Assembly: GCA_964547795.1 (NCBI GenBank)
Contig: CAZJPD010000019.1
Coordinates: forward strand, 1-17,614
DNA length: 17,614 bases
Source of the DNA: CAZJPD01 sp964547795
GTDB lineage: Bacteria > Pseudomonadota > Alphaproteobacteria > Rickettsiales > Midichloriaceae
Direction of reading: 5' to 3'
Shown here in pieces: positions 7,437 through 14,047 of this stretch. A program made the translations under genes and the position numbers. The first letter of the stretch is position 1. Each line of letters begins with the position of its first letter. Below the pieces are notes generated by a model. It searched no databases. It saw only the letters and a program-made list of their open reading frames with translations, and was not told where the DNA came from.

Positions 7437-7496
7437 CAGGGTGCTATTTTTTTTTGCATCTTTCTGTGCTAAAGAAGTGTACACTATTTGGTACAT
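7437..7496 (-). pseudogene. Txe/YoeB-type toxin, 5' fragment only
   Basis: From the ATG at 7496 the frame reads MYQIVYTSLAQKDAKKNSTL, which resembles the first 20 residues of Txe/YoeB (RelE-superfamily) mRNA-cleaving toxins. It then passes into hairpin repeat sequence and the GIY-YIG element. The catalytic C-terminal half was not found downstream (below 7009). The start lies two bases after the antitoxin stop, the usual coupled layout. The toxin is dead unless the chimera with the nuclease is expressed. Assignment rests on a short stretch plus the preceding antitoxin. Confidence 0.7.
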
Positions 7497-7498
7497 TT

Positions 7499-7740
7499 TT
7501 ACCAATCTAACTGCTTAGCACATTTATCAATAGGTTCTTTATCAGCCTCAATTATTGATTCTTTCATTTTTGGAATTGATAATAAATATAACGTTTCTTG
7601 TATGCTGTCCCAGTCTTCTTTTGCTAATAAAACAGCATTATTCCTCTTGCTCTTTATAAGGGTTGGTACATAAGTACTTGATATACTATCTATTAATTTA
7701 TATAAATTTTCCTAGCTTCACTAACTGATAAAAGCTCCAT
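7499..7740 (-). pseudogene. Phd/YefM-type antitoxin, frameshifted
   Basis: Minus strand from the ATG at 7740: MELLSVSEARK, then a frameshift, then LYKLIDSI, PTLIKSKRNNAVLLAKEDW and DSIQETLYLLSIPKMKESII, ending AKQLDW. This is the standard Phd/YefM layout: a DNA-binding N-terminus followed by the toxin-binding tail. The frame breaks at codon 13 because the A run after AGG is one base short (TTTT at 7707-7710 on the plus strand); restoring one base gives SEARKNLYKLIDS. Restored length is about 80 residues. YefM antitoxins neutralise YoeB/Txe and repress their own operon. A matching operator-like site lies upstream at 7777-7794. Confidence 0.8.
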
Positions 7741-7776
7741 AATCCTCAATGCCCTTAAGTCTATTTATAAAAATAT

Positions 7777-7794
7777 CGTACTGTTATCCGTACT
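7777..7794. promoter_or_regulatory. Candidate YefM-type operator
   Basis: Two copies of CGTACT (7777-7782 and 7789-7794) place GTAC cores with centres exactly 12 bp apart, 37 bases upstream of the antitoxin ATG. The yefM-yoeB operator, as I recall it, has two TGTACA-core palindromes at the same 12-bp spacing. TATAAA-like -10 sequence follows on the minus strand. Function is inferred. Confidence 0.5.
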
Positions 7795-7889
7795 AATATG
7801 CAAGGAAATTTGTATATTTATGTAGGAAACAACACTGTCCAAATTTTAAAAAAACTATAAATTTTAACAACATAATAAAGGAGTAAACT

Positions 7890-9078
7890 ATGCACTTAAA
7901 TGACATAACAACTAAAGTAAATAAACTTGCTAACATTTGGGAGCAGTTTAAATCCGTCAATGAAAAAAGGCTGGATGAGATTGAAAAGAAGGGGAGTTCA
8001 GACCCCCCTTACTCTTAATCAGTTAAAAAAGATGAACGAGTCAATGAACAAATATCAGGATAGCCTTAATAAGATAGAAACAGTTCTGAATAGACCAGGC
8101 ACAGAAAAGAATATGTTAAAAGCTGATGATTGCGAGTATAAGCAAGTATTTTGTAACTACGTAAAGAAGGGTATTGAATTTGAGGTTGCAAATTTAGAAC
8201 AGAAAAACCTAAGCACCCCTGGCGATAAAGAGCTGGGCTATTCCATAACATATAAGATGAATGAGTATATCAGTACCTTATTGACACAAAATTCTCCTAT
8301 GAGACAAATCTCAAGCGTTATGAAAATATCATCTGATGCTTTGGAATTGATTGAAGATAGGGAAGATGGGGTGAGTGGTTGGTCGCAAAATTCTATCACT
8401 AGTGTTGAGGCTACCAACGAAACTATCTTTACTAAAAAAACTATTTTGGTGCATGAACTTTATGCTCAGCCAAAGGTGACACAAAAACTTATTGATGATC
8501 CAAGAATTGACGTTGAAGAATGGCTATCAAGAAAACTTGCTAATATCTTCACAAAACAGGAGAATACAGCGTTTATTAACGGAGATGGGGTTGGTAAACC
8601 AAAAGGCATATTATCCTATGAAGATGGTACGGAATGGGGAAAAATTGAAAGAATCAAAACTACTGCTAACACGTTAGATGCAGATGATATAATCAAGCTA
8701 TTCTTTAGCATAAAGGAAATTTATGCCAATGGTACGAATTTTTTGATGAGCAGGGATGCACTGCAGAAAATTAGAATGCTTAAAGACACTAATGGTCAAT
8801 ACCTGTGGCAACCTAATCTTTCTGAAAATGGTAAGAGCAGTTTGTTTGGAGCTGATATCAAGATTTCTACGGATATGCCAAATGTAGGAAGTGAAGCGTT
8901 ACCAATTGCTTTTGGAAATTTTAAATCTGCATACCAAATTGTAGATCGTGGCAATATGCGTGTTCTACGTGACCCATTTACGCATAAACCTTATGTGAAA
9001 TTTTATACTACTAAGAAAGTTGGTGGTGATGTGATAAATTTTGATGCTATAAAACTGCTAGAAATTGCTTCTGAATAA
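7890..9078 (+). pseudogene. HK97/GTA-like major capsid protein, one frameshift
   Basis: The restored product of about 395 residues is an HK97-fold major capsid protein. The true start is the ATG at 7890, 6 bases after AAGGAG (7878-7883). It reads LANIWEQFKSVNEKRLDEIE and KKGSSDP, a typical coiled-coil scaffold N-terminus. One extra C in a C6 run (8003-8008) causes a stop; removing it gives DPLTLNQLKKMNESMNKYQD, as expected. Downstream are the domain blocks MKISSDALELIED, SGWSQNSITSVEATNETIF, HELYAQPKVTQKLIDD, AFINGDGVGKPKGILSYE, FLMSRDALQKIRMLKD, GQYLWQPNL, and RGNMRVLRDPFTHKPYVKFY. The C-terminal 380 residues are uninterrupted. It is third in the GTA-like order, now separated from the protease by tRNA-Val and a disrupted toxin-antitoxin locus. 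Confidence 0.9.
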
Positions 9079-9184
9079 GTTGACTATTTAAATAGAATTT
9101 TATATGCTACCTATAAAAGTGAGGTATTTAAATATGGCATTAGGGTAAGCACAAAGAATAGCAGATTTTTTCACTAAAAAAGCT

Positions 9185-9715
9185 ATGGATAATAGCAACA
9201 AAGGTGAGAACATGACACCTCTTAAAGTACAAAAGCTGTTGTATTATGCTTATGCTTGGAAGTATTCATTGCAAAAAGAAAGAATTTTTACTGACAAGAT
9301 AGAGGCATGGGATTATGGACCTGTTGTATCTGATATTTACCATGAATTAAAAAATTACGGTTATCATCCCATAAATGAATTGAAGACAGATCCTGATTTA
9401 TTGCCTGACGAATTAAGAGGATATTTAAATACAATTTGGCATTCGTACGGAGAATATAGTGCTACTATGCTGTCTGATATGACCCATGATGAAGAGCCAT
9501 GGAAAAATGCCTGTGCTTCTGATAGTAAAATTATTACTGATGAATCATTAGCCGAGTTTTATTCAGAAGAAAATGCAGATTCCCTTTTACCACAAAATAC
9601 AGTGATTACGATTAAAGATGGGAAAAAAACTTTGATGAAGCTGAATAAAGAAACTGTAAAGGCTATTAGTAGTGAAAATTTTGTGGATTTTGATATTAAT
9701 AGCTTAAAAGAGTAA
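9185..9715 (+). CDS. Panacea (DUF4065) domain protein, antitoxin-like
   Basis: The 176-residue frame contains the Panacea/DUF4065 core: MTPLKVQKLLYYAYAWKYSL, IEAWDYGPVVSDIYHELKNY, IWHSYGEYSATMLSDMTH and EEPWKNA. The family includes SocA-like and PanA antitoxins that neutralise many unrelated toxins. Upstream in the same frame an ATG at 9134, preceded by GTGAGG, begins MALG, hits TAA (9146-9148), then continues AQRIADFFTKKAMDNSNKGE, which resembles the normal N-terminus of the family. The gene has therefore probably acquired a nonsense codon, and translation from 9185 would lack roughly 17 residues. A YafQ-like toxin frame begins 4 bases after the stop, so the two form a toxin-antitoxin pair by position. 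The C-terminal tail (TVITIKDGKKTLMKLNKETV) is a strand-rich extension of unknown role. Confidence 0.85.
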   Translation: MDNSNKGENMTPLKVQKLLYYAYAWKYSLQKERIFTDKIEAWDYGPVVSDIYHELKNYGYHPINELKTDPDLLPDELRGYLNTIWHSYGEYSATMLSDMTHDEEPWKNACASDSKIITDESLAEFYSEENADSLLPQNTVITIKDGKKTLMKLNKETVKAISSENFVDFDINSLKE

Positions 9716-9718
9716 TAA

Positions 9719-9992
9719 GTGGAGATCGTACAAACAAATACCTTTCAAAAAGATTTGAAAAGGTGCAAAAAGCGTGGTTGTAAAGAAAAGAAGTTCTTAG
9801 AAGTTATTGAAAAAATTAAGCTAAAAAAGCTAGAGCCAAAACATCGTCTCCATAAATGGAAAAGTGATTTTGGAGGGTAAAAAAGATGTTTGGGAGTTAC
9901 ATATCAAACCTGATTGGTTGTTTTTATACAGAAAAGATAAAGATACTTTGTATCTTTTGCGTACTGGCACACACTCAGATTTTGGTATATAA
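9719..9992 (+). pseudogene. YafQ-like RelE/ParE-superfamily toxin, frameshifted
   Basis: From a GTG at 9719 the frame reads VEIVQTNTFQKDLKRCKKRG and ends prematurely after RLHKWKSDFGG. Dropping one G from GGG (9875-9877) restores the second half: KDVWELHIKPDWLFLYRKDK and DTLYLLRTGTHSDFGI, ending at TAA 9990-9992. These are typical YafQ features: HIKPDWLLIY with the active-site region, and the C-terminal RTGTHSDLF containing the catalytic His. Restored length is about 90 residues, standard for YafQ, which cleaves mRNA on the ribosome. It is paired with a Panacea protein rather than the usual DinJ antitoxin. The C-terminal residues that matter for catalysis remain in the sequence but out of frame. 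Confidence 0.85.
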
Positions 9993-10030
9993 CTAGCATT
10001 ATAATAATTGAAGTTATATCTATTGTTTCT

Positions 10031-10522
10031 ATGCGACTGATAAGGGTTTTGTTTATTCTGTTGTTCTGTAGTGGATGTGGGTTTACACCACTTTATCATA
10101 CAAAGGTTAGGCAGGATGTGCTAACCAATGTTAACTATGAGAGAATAGATGATGATGTGAAAAATCCACGTGCTACGTTTTTTCTAAATAACGAGATTGA
10201 AAAAATTCTTGATGCAAAAGAGGGTAACCACCCTAAATATTCATTAAAAGTGACCTATGATATGAATATAGATGACTACTTAACTCAAAACTATAGTGTA
10301 GCTAGTATAAAAAAGGTTCAGGTTACTTTGAACTATACTGTTACTGAACTTGAGGAGAAGAAAGTGATTGCTTTGGGTAAATTGATGGATTTTGATAGCT
10401 TTTCAGCAACAAAATCTCCGTATTCAGATTTTATTGTTGAGGAGGATTTGAAAATAAAAATTTTACTTTCTCTGGTACAGGAGTTGAGGTTACAACTTCT
10501 CTCAAAACTTGCTGATAAATAA
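10031..10522 (+). CDS. lptE: LPS assembly lipoprotein LptE-like
   Basis: This 163-residue protein has a lipoprotein signal: basic MRLIR, a hydrophobic stretch, and a lipobox CSGC giving acylated Cys16, followed immediately by GFTPLY, the hallmark of alphaproteobacterial LptE. LptE plugs the LptD barrel in the outer membrane and helps place lipopolysaccharide on the surface. The rest (YSLKVTYDMNIDDYLTQNY, SIKKVQVTLNYTVTELEEKK, LGKLMDFDSFSATKSPYSDF, and an amphipathic C-terminal helix) fits the LptE/RlpB fold in length and order. In many alphaproteobacteria lptE lies between leuS and holA; here it is isolated among phage-like genes and repeats, so its original neighbourhood is broken. No ribosome site stronger than background was seen. 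The frame is intact. The symbol is assigned from motif and length only. Confidence 0.82.
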   Translation: MRLIRVLFILLFCSGCGFTPLYHTKVRQDVLTNVNYERIDDDVKNPRATFFLNNEIEKILDAKEGNHPKYSLKVTYDMNIDDYLTQNYSVASIKKVQVTLNYTVTELEEKKVIALGKLMDFDSFSATKSPYSDFIVEEDLKIKILLSLVQELRLQLLSKLADK

Positions 10523-10555
10523 CGACCAATACTAGATCACGAACTTCTTATTCTT

Positions 10556-10644
10556 GTCATTGCGAGCTCACGATAGTGAGCGTGGCAATCCATCTTTGCA
10601 TATTTCTGGATCGCCACGATCGCTGTTGCGGTCTCGCGATGACG
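10556..10644. repeat. Hairpin repeat pair, class ATTGC plus class ATCGC
   Basis: 10556-10591 has inner stem GCTCAC/GTGAGC. 10608-10644 is an inverted unit reading GGATCGCCACG, stem GATCGC/GCGGTC, CTCGCGATGACG, with outer arms ATCGC/GCGAT. AT-rich flank (10645-10710) ends with CTATAG at 10685-10690, possibly a decayed terminal repeat. No gene is seen between 10523 and 10720. Confidence 0.82.
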
Positions 10645-10711
10645 GATTAAGTAATTTTTTTATTTAACATCTAAACCTTAACCTACTATAGCACATCAAA
10701 ATAATTTTTCC

Positions 10712-10723
10712 AGGAGGAATATG
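10712..10723 (+). promoter_or_regulatory. Strong ribosome site before a displaced ATG
   Basis: AGGAGG (10712-10717) sits 3 bases before an ATG at 10721. That frame reads MILVSLKGWGTLHIHL and stops. The connector frame starts in another phase at 10744, 26 bases after the site. The G5 run at 10746-10750 is the likely point of a frameshift, so the original gene probably began at 10721. Confidence 0.6.
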
Positions 10724-10743
10724 ATATTGGTTTCCTTAAAAGG

Positions 10744-11247
10744 ATGGGGGACATTACACATCCACCTATAAACTTGGGTACAGTAAAAACTTACCTTAAA
10801 ATTGATAATGATATTGAGGATCAGCTATTGCTTGCACTAATCACAGCAGCCATTAATCAGTGTGAAGAATGCACAGGATTATCATTAAGCAAAACGCAAT
10901 GGACAGCTAAATATAAAGTTCTGTATGATATTAACGAAATAATTTTGCCTAGAAAATCTGTTGCAAGCATTCTATCTGTAGGTGGATATTATTATAATGG
11001 GGAAAAATCGGCAATAGATAAAAGCCTCTATTATCTGTTTGAGGATCGCTTAGTATTTAAGCAAACTTCAACTTTTTCAAGATGGTATGTAAATTTTGAA
11101 GCTGGCTATGATGAAAGCAATGATTCGATGCCAGCTGATATAAAAGCAACCTTGCTTGAACATATCGCAGATATGTATGAAAAGAGAAACATACATTCAA
11201 ACTTTCCTGTTAAAAAATACAGAAAATTTAGAGATATAAAACTATGA
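10744..11247 (+). CDS. GTA-like gp6-type head-tail connector
   Basis: The 167-residue frame fits the phage gp6-like/TIGR02215-type connector family, which forms a ring under the portal. It contains PPINLGTVKTYLKIDNDIED, LLALITAAINQCEECTGLSL, QWTAKYKVLYDINEIILPR, the strand region VASILSVGG, YVNFEAGYDESNDSMPADIK, and LLEHIADMYEKR. The open frame starts at 10744 without its own ribosome site. A strong site and ATG at 10721 lie in another phase across a G5 run, which suggests that one G has been gained or two lost. If so the present gene may be translated poorly or not at all. Its TGA overlaps the next gene's ATG (ATGA at 11244-11247), as in intact phage modules. It corresponds to GTA g6 by position after the capsid. 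Confidence 0.82.
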   Translation: MGDITHPPINLGTVKTYLKIDNDIEDQLLLALITAAINQCEECTGLSLSKTQWTAKYKVLYDINEIILPRKSVASILSVGGYYYNGEKSAIDKSLYYLFEDRLVFKQTSTFSRWYVNFEAGYDESNDSMPADIKATLLEHIADMYEKRNIHSNFPVKKYRKFRDIKL

Positions 11248-11570
11248 ATATGCACTATGGCGAGATGAATAAGAGAATCACAGTTCTTATTCAACAAAAA
11301 ATTCCTGATCAATATGGTGGACATATTGTTCAGTGGGAAAAATTTGCAAATATCTGGGCAAAGGTAGATTTTATCTCAGAGGACGAAGAGGATACAAGAT
11401 ACAAACAAGTAATAAAATCTTTATATGCTTTCACGATACGCAATAACAGGGATTTTAAAATGCCGTTGAAGATACATTACCTAAACAAGAACTTCATAGC
11501 TAAGAAATTGCGATTTTATGATAATCAAAAAAAGTATATTTCAATAATCAGTGAAATGGAGAGAAATTAA
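11244..11570 (+). CDS. Phage/GTA-like head closure (head-tail adaptor) protein
   Basis: The 108-residue product resembles the SPP1 gp16/Phage_H_T_join family that closes the portal ring and docks the tail. Recognisable blocks are MNKRITVLIQQKIPDQYGGH, WEKFANIWAKVDFI, TRYKQVIKSLYAFTIRNN, and a final IISEMERN. The N-terminal M(N)xRI and the WAxV strand are typical. Its ATG overlaps the connector stop, indicating translational coupling. A second ATG two codons in (11250) could also serve. The frame is intact. No tail genes (tail completion, major tail, tape measure) follow, so the module ends here. It matches GTA g7 by position. Confidence 0.83.
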   Translation: MNMHYGEMNKRITVLIQQKIPDQYGGHIVQWEKFANIWAKVDFISEDEEDTRYKQVIKSLYAFTIRNNRDFKMPLKIHYLNKNFIAKKLRFYDNQKKYISIISEMERN

Positions 11571-11618
11571 TCAAATTCTACAAAACTCATAGTGAAAAAA
11601 TTAACAAAAGGGAAAATC

Positions 11619-11912
11619 ATGAACAACAAAGTCAAAAGTAAAGGAGAACTATACAAAACCGACCCAAAACAAACTGAAGTATACAAATATATGATAAAGG
11701 AATTACGCAAGCTAATTCGTGACTCTAATAGAAATTATGTAATATCAAAAGTTTTAGATGAATCAATTAAGCATTATTACAGCAGGGTTGAACAAAAATT
11801 ACTTGAAACAAAAACAGATTTATTCAAGTGGTTTATCAAAACTAATATTGCACAAACTTCTATCATCATAGCTTTATTATTTGCTCTGTTAGACTTTTTC
11901 TTCAAAAAATAG
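11619..11912 (+). CDS. Hypothetical coiled-coil protein with C-terminal membrane segment
   Basis: From the ATG at 11619 (preceded at a short distance by AAAAGGG) the protein has 97 residues; a GTG at 11592 would add nine. The N-terminal half is charged and helical (YKYMIKELRKLIRDSNRNYV, HYYSRVEQKLLETKTDLFKW). Residues 74-95 form a hydrophobic tail (AQTSIIIALLFALLDFFF) ending in KK. The layout, a coiled coil then FKWFI and a membrane anchor, resembles the C-terminal part of the DUF1640 protein at 5490, but the sequences are not clearly related. I do not recognise the family. It follows the head-closure gene by about 50 bases and may travel with it. Confidence 0.55.
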   Translation: MNNKVKSKGELYKTDPKQTEVYKYMIKELRKLIRDSNRNYVISKVLDESIKHYYSRVEQKLLETKTDLFKWFIKTNIAQTSIIIALLFALLDFFFKK

Positions 11913-11983
11913 TATAGATGCTTTTAATGATGTTGCTATAATTTATTATTAAGTATATGTCGCTGGGATTACAACATCTAATT

Positions 11984-12079
11984 CGTCATCGCGAGATCGC
12001 AACAGCGATCGTGGCGATCCATAAAATGCCTTATATAAACATGGATTGCCACGCCTACTGTTGTAGGCTCGCAATGACG
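11984..12079. repeat. Hairpin repeat pair, class ATCGC plus class ATTGC
   Basis: 11984-12020 reads CGTCATCGCGA, stem GATCGC/GCGATC, CGTGGCGATCC. 12043-12079 is inverted, with stem GCCTAC/GTAGGC and arms GGATTGCCAC/CTCGCAATGACG. The flank GATTAC-ACATC-A-TTCGTCAT (11967-11989) matches that before the unit at 5299, so similarity extends beyond the hairpin. Confidence 0.85.
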
Positions 12080-12102
12080 GAGATAATGTAAAACGATAAA
12101 AT

Positions 12103-13371
12103 ATGTCGTTAGAGATTGTAACTTTTGGATGTAGATTGAATATTTATGAAAGTGAGTTGATAAAAAAGCATGCTAAAAATGCTGGGATAAAAAATACCAT
12201 AATTTTCAACAGTTGTGTTGTTACAAAAGAAGCTGAAAGGAAGCTAAGACAGGCTATTAGAAAAGCAAAAAAAGATAATCCTCAGCGTAAGATCATGGTT
12301 ACAGGATGTGCAGCACAAGTTTCAGCAGATAAGTATATTGATATGGCAGAGGTTGATGCTGTATTTGGTAATCAGGAAAAACTGCAACAAGACACATATA
12401 AAGAATTAGCAACAAGTTCGCAATCCATCTTAGTGAATAACATAATGTCGGTTAAAGAAACTGCTTACCATATAGTGGATGGGTTTGAGAGCAAATCAAG
12501 AGCCTTTCTGCAAATTCAAAATGGATGTAATCACAGATGTACCTTTTGCATTATTCCATATGCCAGAGGAAGCAGCAGAAGCATACCTGTTGACGAAATC
12601 ATCCACCATGCAGAAAGTCTTGTGGCAAGTGGATATAAGGAATTCGTGCTGACAGGTATTGACATCACAGATTATGGCAAAGACCTTCCAGGTCAGCCAA
12701 GTTTAGGTAATATGATAATACAGCTTTTAAATACAGTACTTGGAATAAAGAGATTGCGTTTATCTTCTATTGATGTGGCTGAAATAGATGCCGAGCTATT
12801 TGAGGTGATTGTGCAAGAAAAGAGGTTTATGCCGCATCTGCACTTAAGTCTTCAAGCAGGGGATGATATGATTTTAAAAAGAATGAGAAGAAGGCATAGA
12901 AGGCAAGAGGTTATTAATTTTTGCCACAAAGTTTGGAGTATAAGATCAGAAGTTGTATTTGGAGCTGATGTAATTGCAGGATTTCCAACCGAAACGGAAA
13001 AGATGTTTCAAAATACTTATGATTTAATTAAAGGACTGAATATGATTCATCTTCACGTTTTTCCGTATTCTTCCAGAGACAATACTCCTGCATCCAGAAT
13101 GCCACAAGTAGAAGGTAAGGAAATTAAAGCTCGTGCTAAAAAATTACGAGAATTAAAAAATGAATTACTAAATACACATTTAACAAAGAAGGTTGGTAAG
13201 ACGGAGTATATTCTTGCAGAATCAGGTAATCATGGTTACACCGAAGATTATTGTCATGTTTCATCTTATCAAAAACTAGAACAAGGAAAGATATATAAAC
13301 TAAAAACATCAGCTGTTTCTGGGACAGGTCAGTTGTTGGGCTGTATTGGAATATGCAGCATAGATCACTAG
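12103..13371 (+). CDS. mtaB: tRNA t6A37 methylthiotransferase MtaB
   Basis: A radical-SAM enzyme that adds a methylthio group to N6-threonylcarbamoyladenosine-37 in tRNAs reading ANN codons. The 422-residue protein has the three methylthiotransferase-domain cysteines (VTFGCRLN, Cys10; NSCVV, Cys38; TGCAA, Cys69). The radical-SAM CxxxCxxC is in NGCNHRCTFCIIPYARG (Cys142, 146, 149), followed by SIDVAEID, LHLSLQAGDDMILKRMRRRH, FGADVIAGFPTETE, and LHVFPYSSRDNTPASRM. A short C-terminal TRAM-like part ends the protein. RRRHRR and the SCVVT variant of SCAVT are typical of the MtaB branch. Length is normal for the family. It stands alone between repeat clusters and reads without interruption, a housekeeping gene among mobile debris. 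No clear Shine-Dalgarno sequence precedes the ATG. Confidence 0.95.
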   Translation: MSLEIVTFGCRLNIYESELIKKHAKNAGIKNTIIFNSCVVTKEAERKLRQAIRKAKKDNPQRKIMVTGCAAQVSADKYIDMAEVDAVFGNQEKLQQDTYKELATSSQSILVNNIMSVKETAYHIVDGFESKSRAFLQIQNGCNHRCTFCIIPYARGSSRSIPVDEIIHHAESLVASGYKEFVLTGIDITDYGKDLPGQPSLGNMIIQLLNTVLGIKRLRLSSIDVAEIDAELFEVIVQEKRFMPHLHLSLQAGDDMILKRMRRRHRRQEVINFCHKVWSIRSEVVFGADVIAGFPTETEKMFQNTYDLIKGLNMIHLHVFPYSSRDNTPASRMPQVEGKEIKARAKKLRELKNELLNTHLTKKVGKTEYILAESGNHGYTEDYCHVSSYQKLEQGKIYKLKTSAVSGTGQLLGCIGICSIDH

Positions 13372-13512
13372 GGTAGAGACATTGTGTTGATATATAGAAG
13401 GACTTCATCATTGCGGGCCTACACTTTTTCTATCCGTCATTGCAAACATGCATACTCTTTCTCCGTCATTGCGAGCATACGAAGTATGCGTGGCAATCCA
13501 TCTCCTTGTTCT
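13372..13512. repeat. Repeat cluster after mtaB
   Basis: The mtaB stop runs into TAGGGTAGAGACAT (13369-13384 region), which resembles the inner part of the MITE terminal repeat. Damaged arms lie at 13405-13420 and 13435-13453. A complete class ATTGC unit occupies 13464-13499 with inner stem GCATAC/GTATGC. No gene is seen. Confidence 0.65.
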
Positions 13513-13899
13513 GTCATTGCGAGCTTGTGCCACTAGCACAAGCGTGGCAATCTATTAAATAAAAATAAAATAGCATGAAACATCTAGCAATCTACATAAT
13601 GGCAAACAAAAAGAACGGAACAATATACACAGGAGTTACTTCAAATCTTTTAGAACGAGTTTATGAACATAAAAGCAAAATGACAGATGGGTTTACCAAA
13701 AAATACAATTGTGCCCTTCTTGTTTATTATGAAATCTATAATACCATAGAATCTGCTATTACAAGGGAAAAACAAATTAAAGCTAGTTCCAGGAAGAAAA
13801 AATTAAAGTTGATTGAGGAGGTGAATCCAGAATGGAAGGATTTGTATAATGACATTATTTAGTTGGATTGCCACGCTCACTACGTGAGCTCGCAATGAC
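13513..13899. mobile_element. GIY-YIG element B with inverted hairpin ends
   Basis: A unit at 13513-13553 (GTCATTGCGA, inner stem GCTTGTGC/GCACAAGC, GTGGCAATCT) and an inverted unit at 13865-13899 (GGATTGCCAC, stem GCTCAC/GTGAGC, CTCGCAATGAC) enclose a GIY-YIG gene on the plus strand. As in element A, the nuclease stop codon (TAG 13860-13862) abuts the downstream unit, here 2 bases away. Hairpin inner stems differ between the two ends and from element A. That it moves as a unit is inferred. Confidence 0.6.
13575..13862 (+). CDS. GIY-YIG nuclease family protein, copy B
   Basis: This 95-residue single-domain nuclease has the same motifs as the copy at 7047: AIYIMANKKNGTIYTGVTSN, LERVYEHK with the catalytic Arg, GFTKKYNCALLVYYEI, and AITREKQIKASSRKKK with the presumed metal-binding Glu. 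About 72 percent of aligned residues are identical between the copies by hand count, so they are relatives rather than a very recent duplication, yet both keep every core residue. The gene is bounded by hairpin units on both sides. No Shine-Dalgarno sequence is visible in the AT-rich leader (AAATAAAAATAAAATAGC). What distinguishes it from copy A is a start only six residues before the IYIM motif, which supports the short start for A. Confidence 0.9.
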   Translation: MKHLAIYIMANKKNGTIYTGVTSNLLERVYEHKSKMTDGFTKKYNCALLVYYEIYNTIESAITREKQIKASSRKKKLKLIEEVNPEWKDLYNDII

Positions 13900-13945
13900 A
13901 ACTCTATCCGTCATCACGAGGAAGCGATAGCGACCGTGGTGACCC
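13865..13945. repeat. Two hairpin units after the GIY-YIG gene
   Basis: 13865-13899 is an inverted class ATTGC unit. 13909-13945 is a class ATCAC unit (CGTCATCACGAG, GTGGTGACC) whose inner stem is damaged. The next 100 bases to 14047 hold nothing recognisable. Confidence 0.8.
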
Positions 13946-14047
13946 ATAAGTTGATGAGATAAAGAAAGGCTCTAAATTCTAGCTTGAGTTTTAATTATCA
14001 AGGACATAGCATAAGATATGACTGTAGGGTAAATAAGGTAATGGAGT

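Noticed and set aside
7333..7673. Two plus-strand small proteins of 61 residues
   Set aside because: They are translated hairpin sequence and the antisense of the YefM-type antitoxin.
9830..10099. Minus-strand 89-residue protein
   Set aside because: It overlaps the YafQ-like toxin and lptE start antisense and shows no family features.
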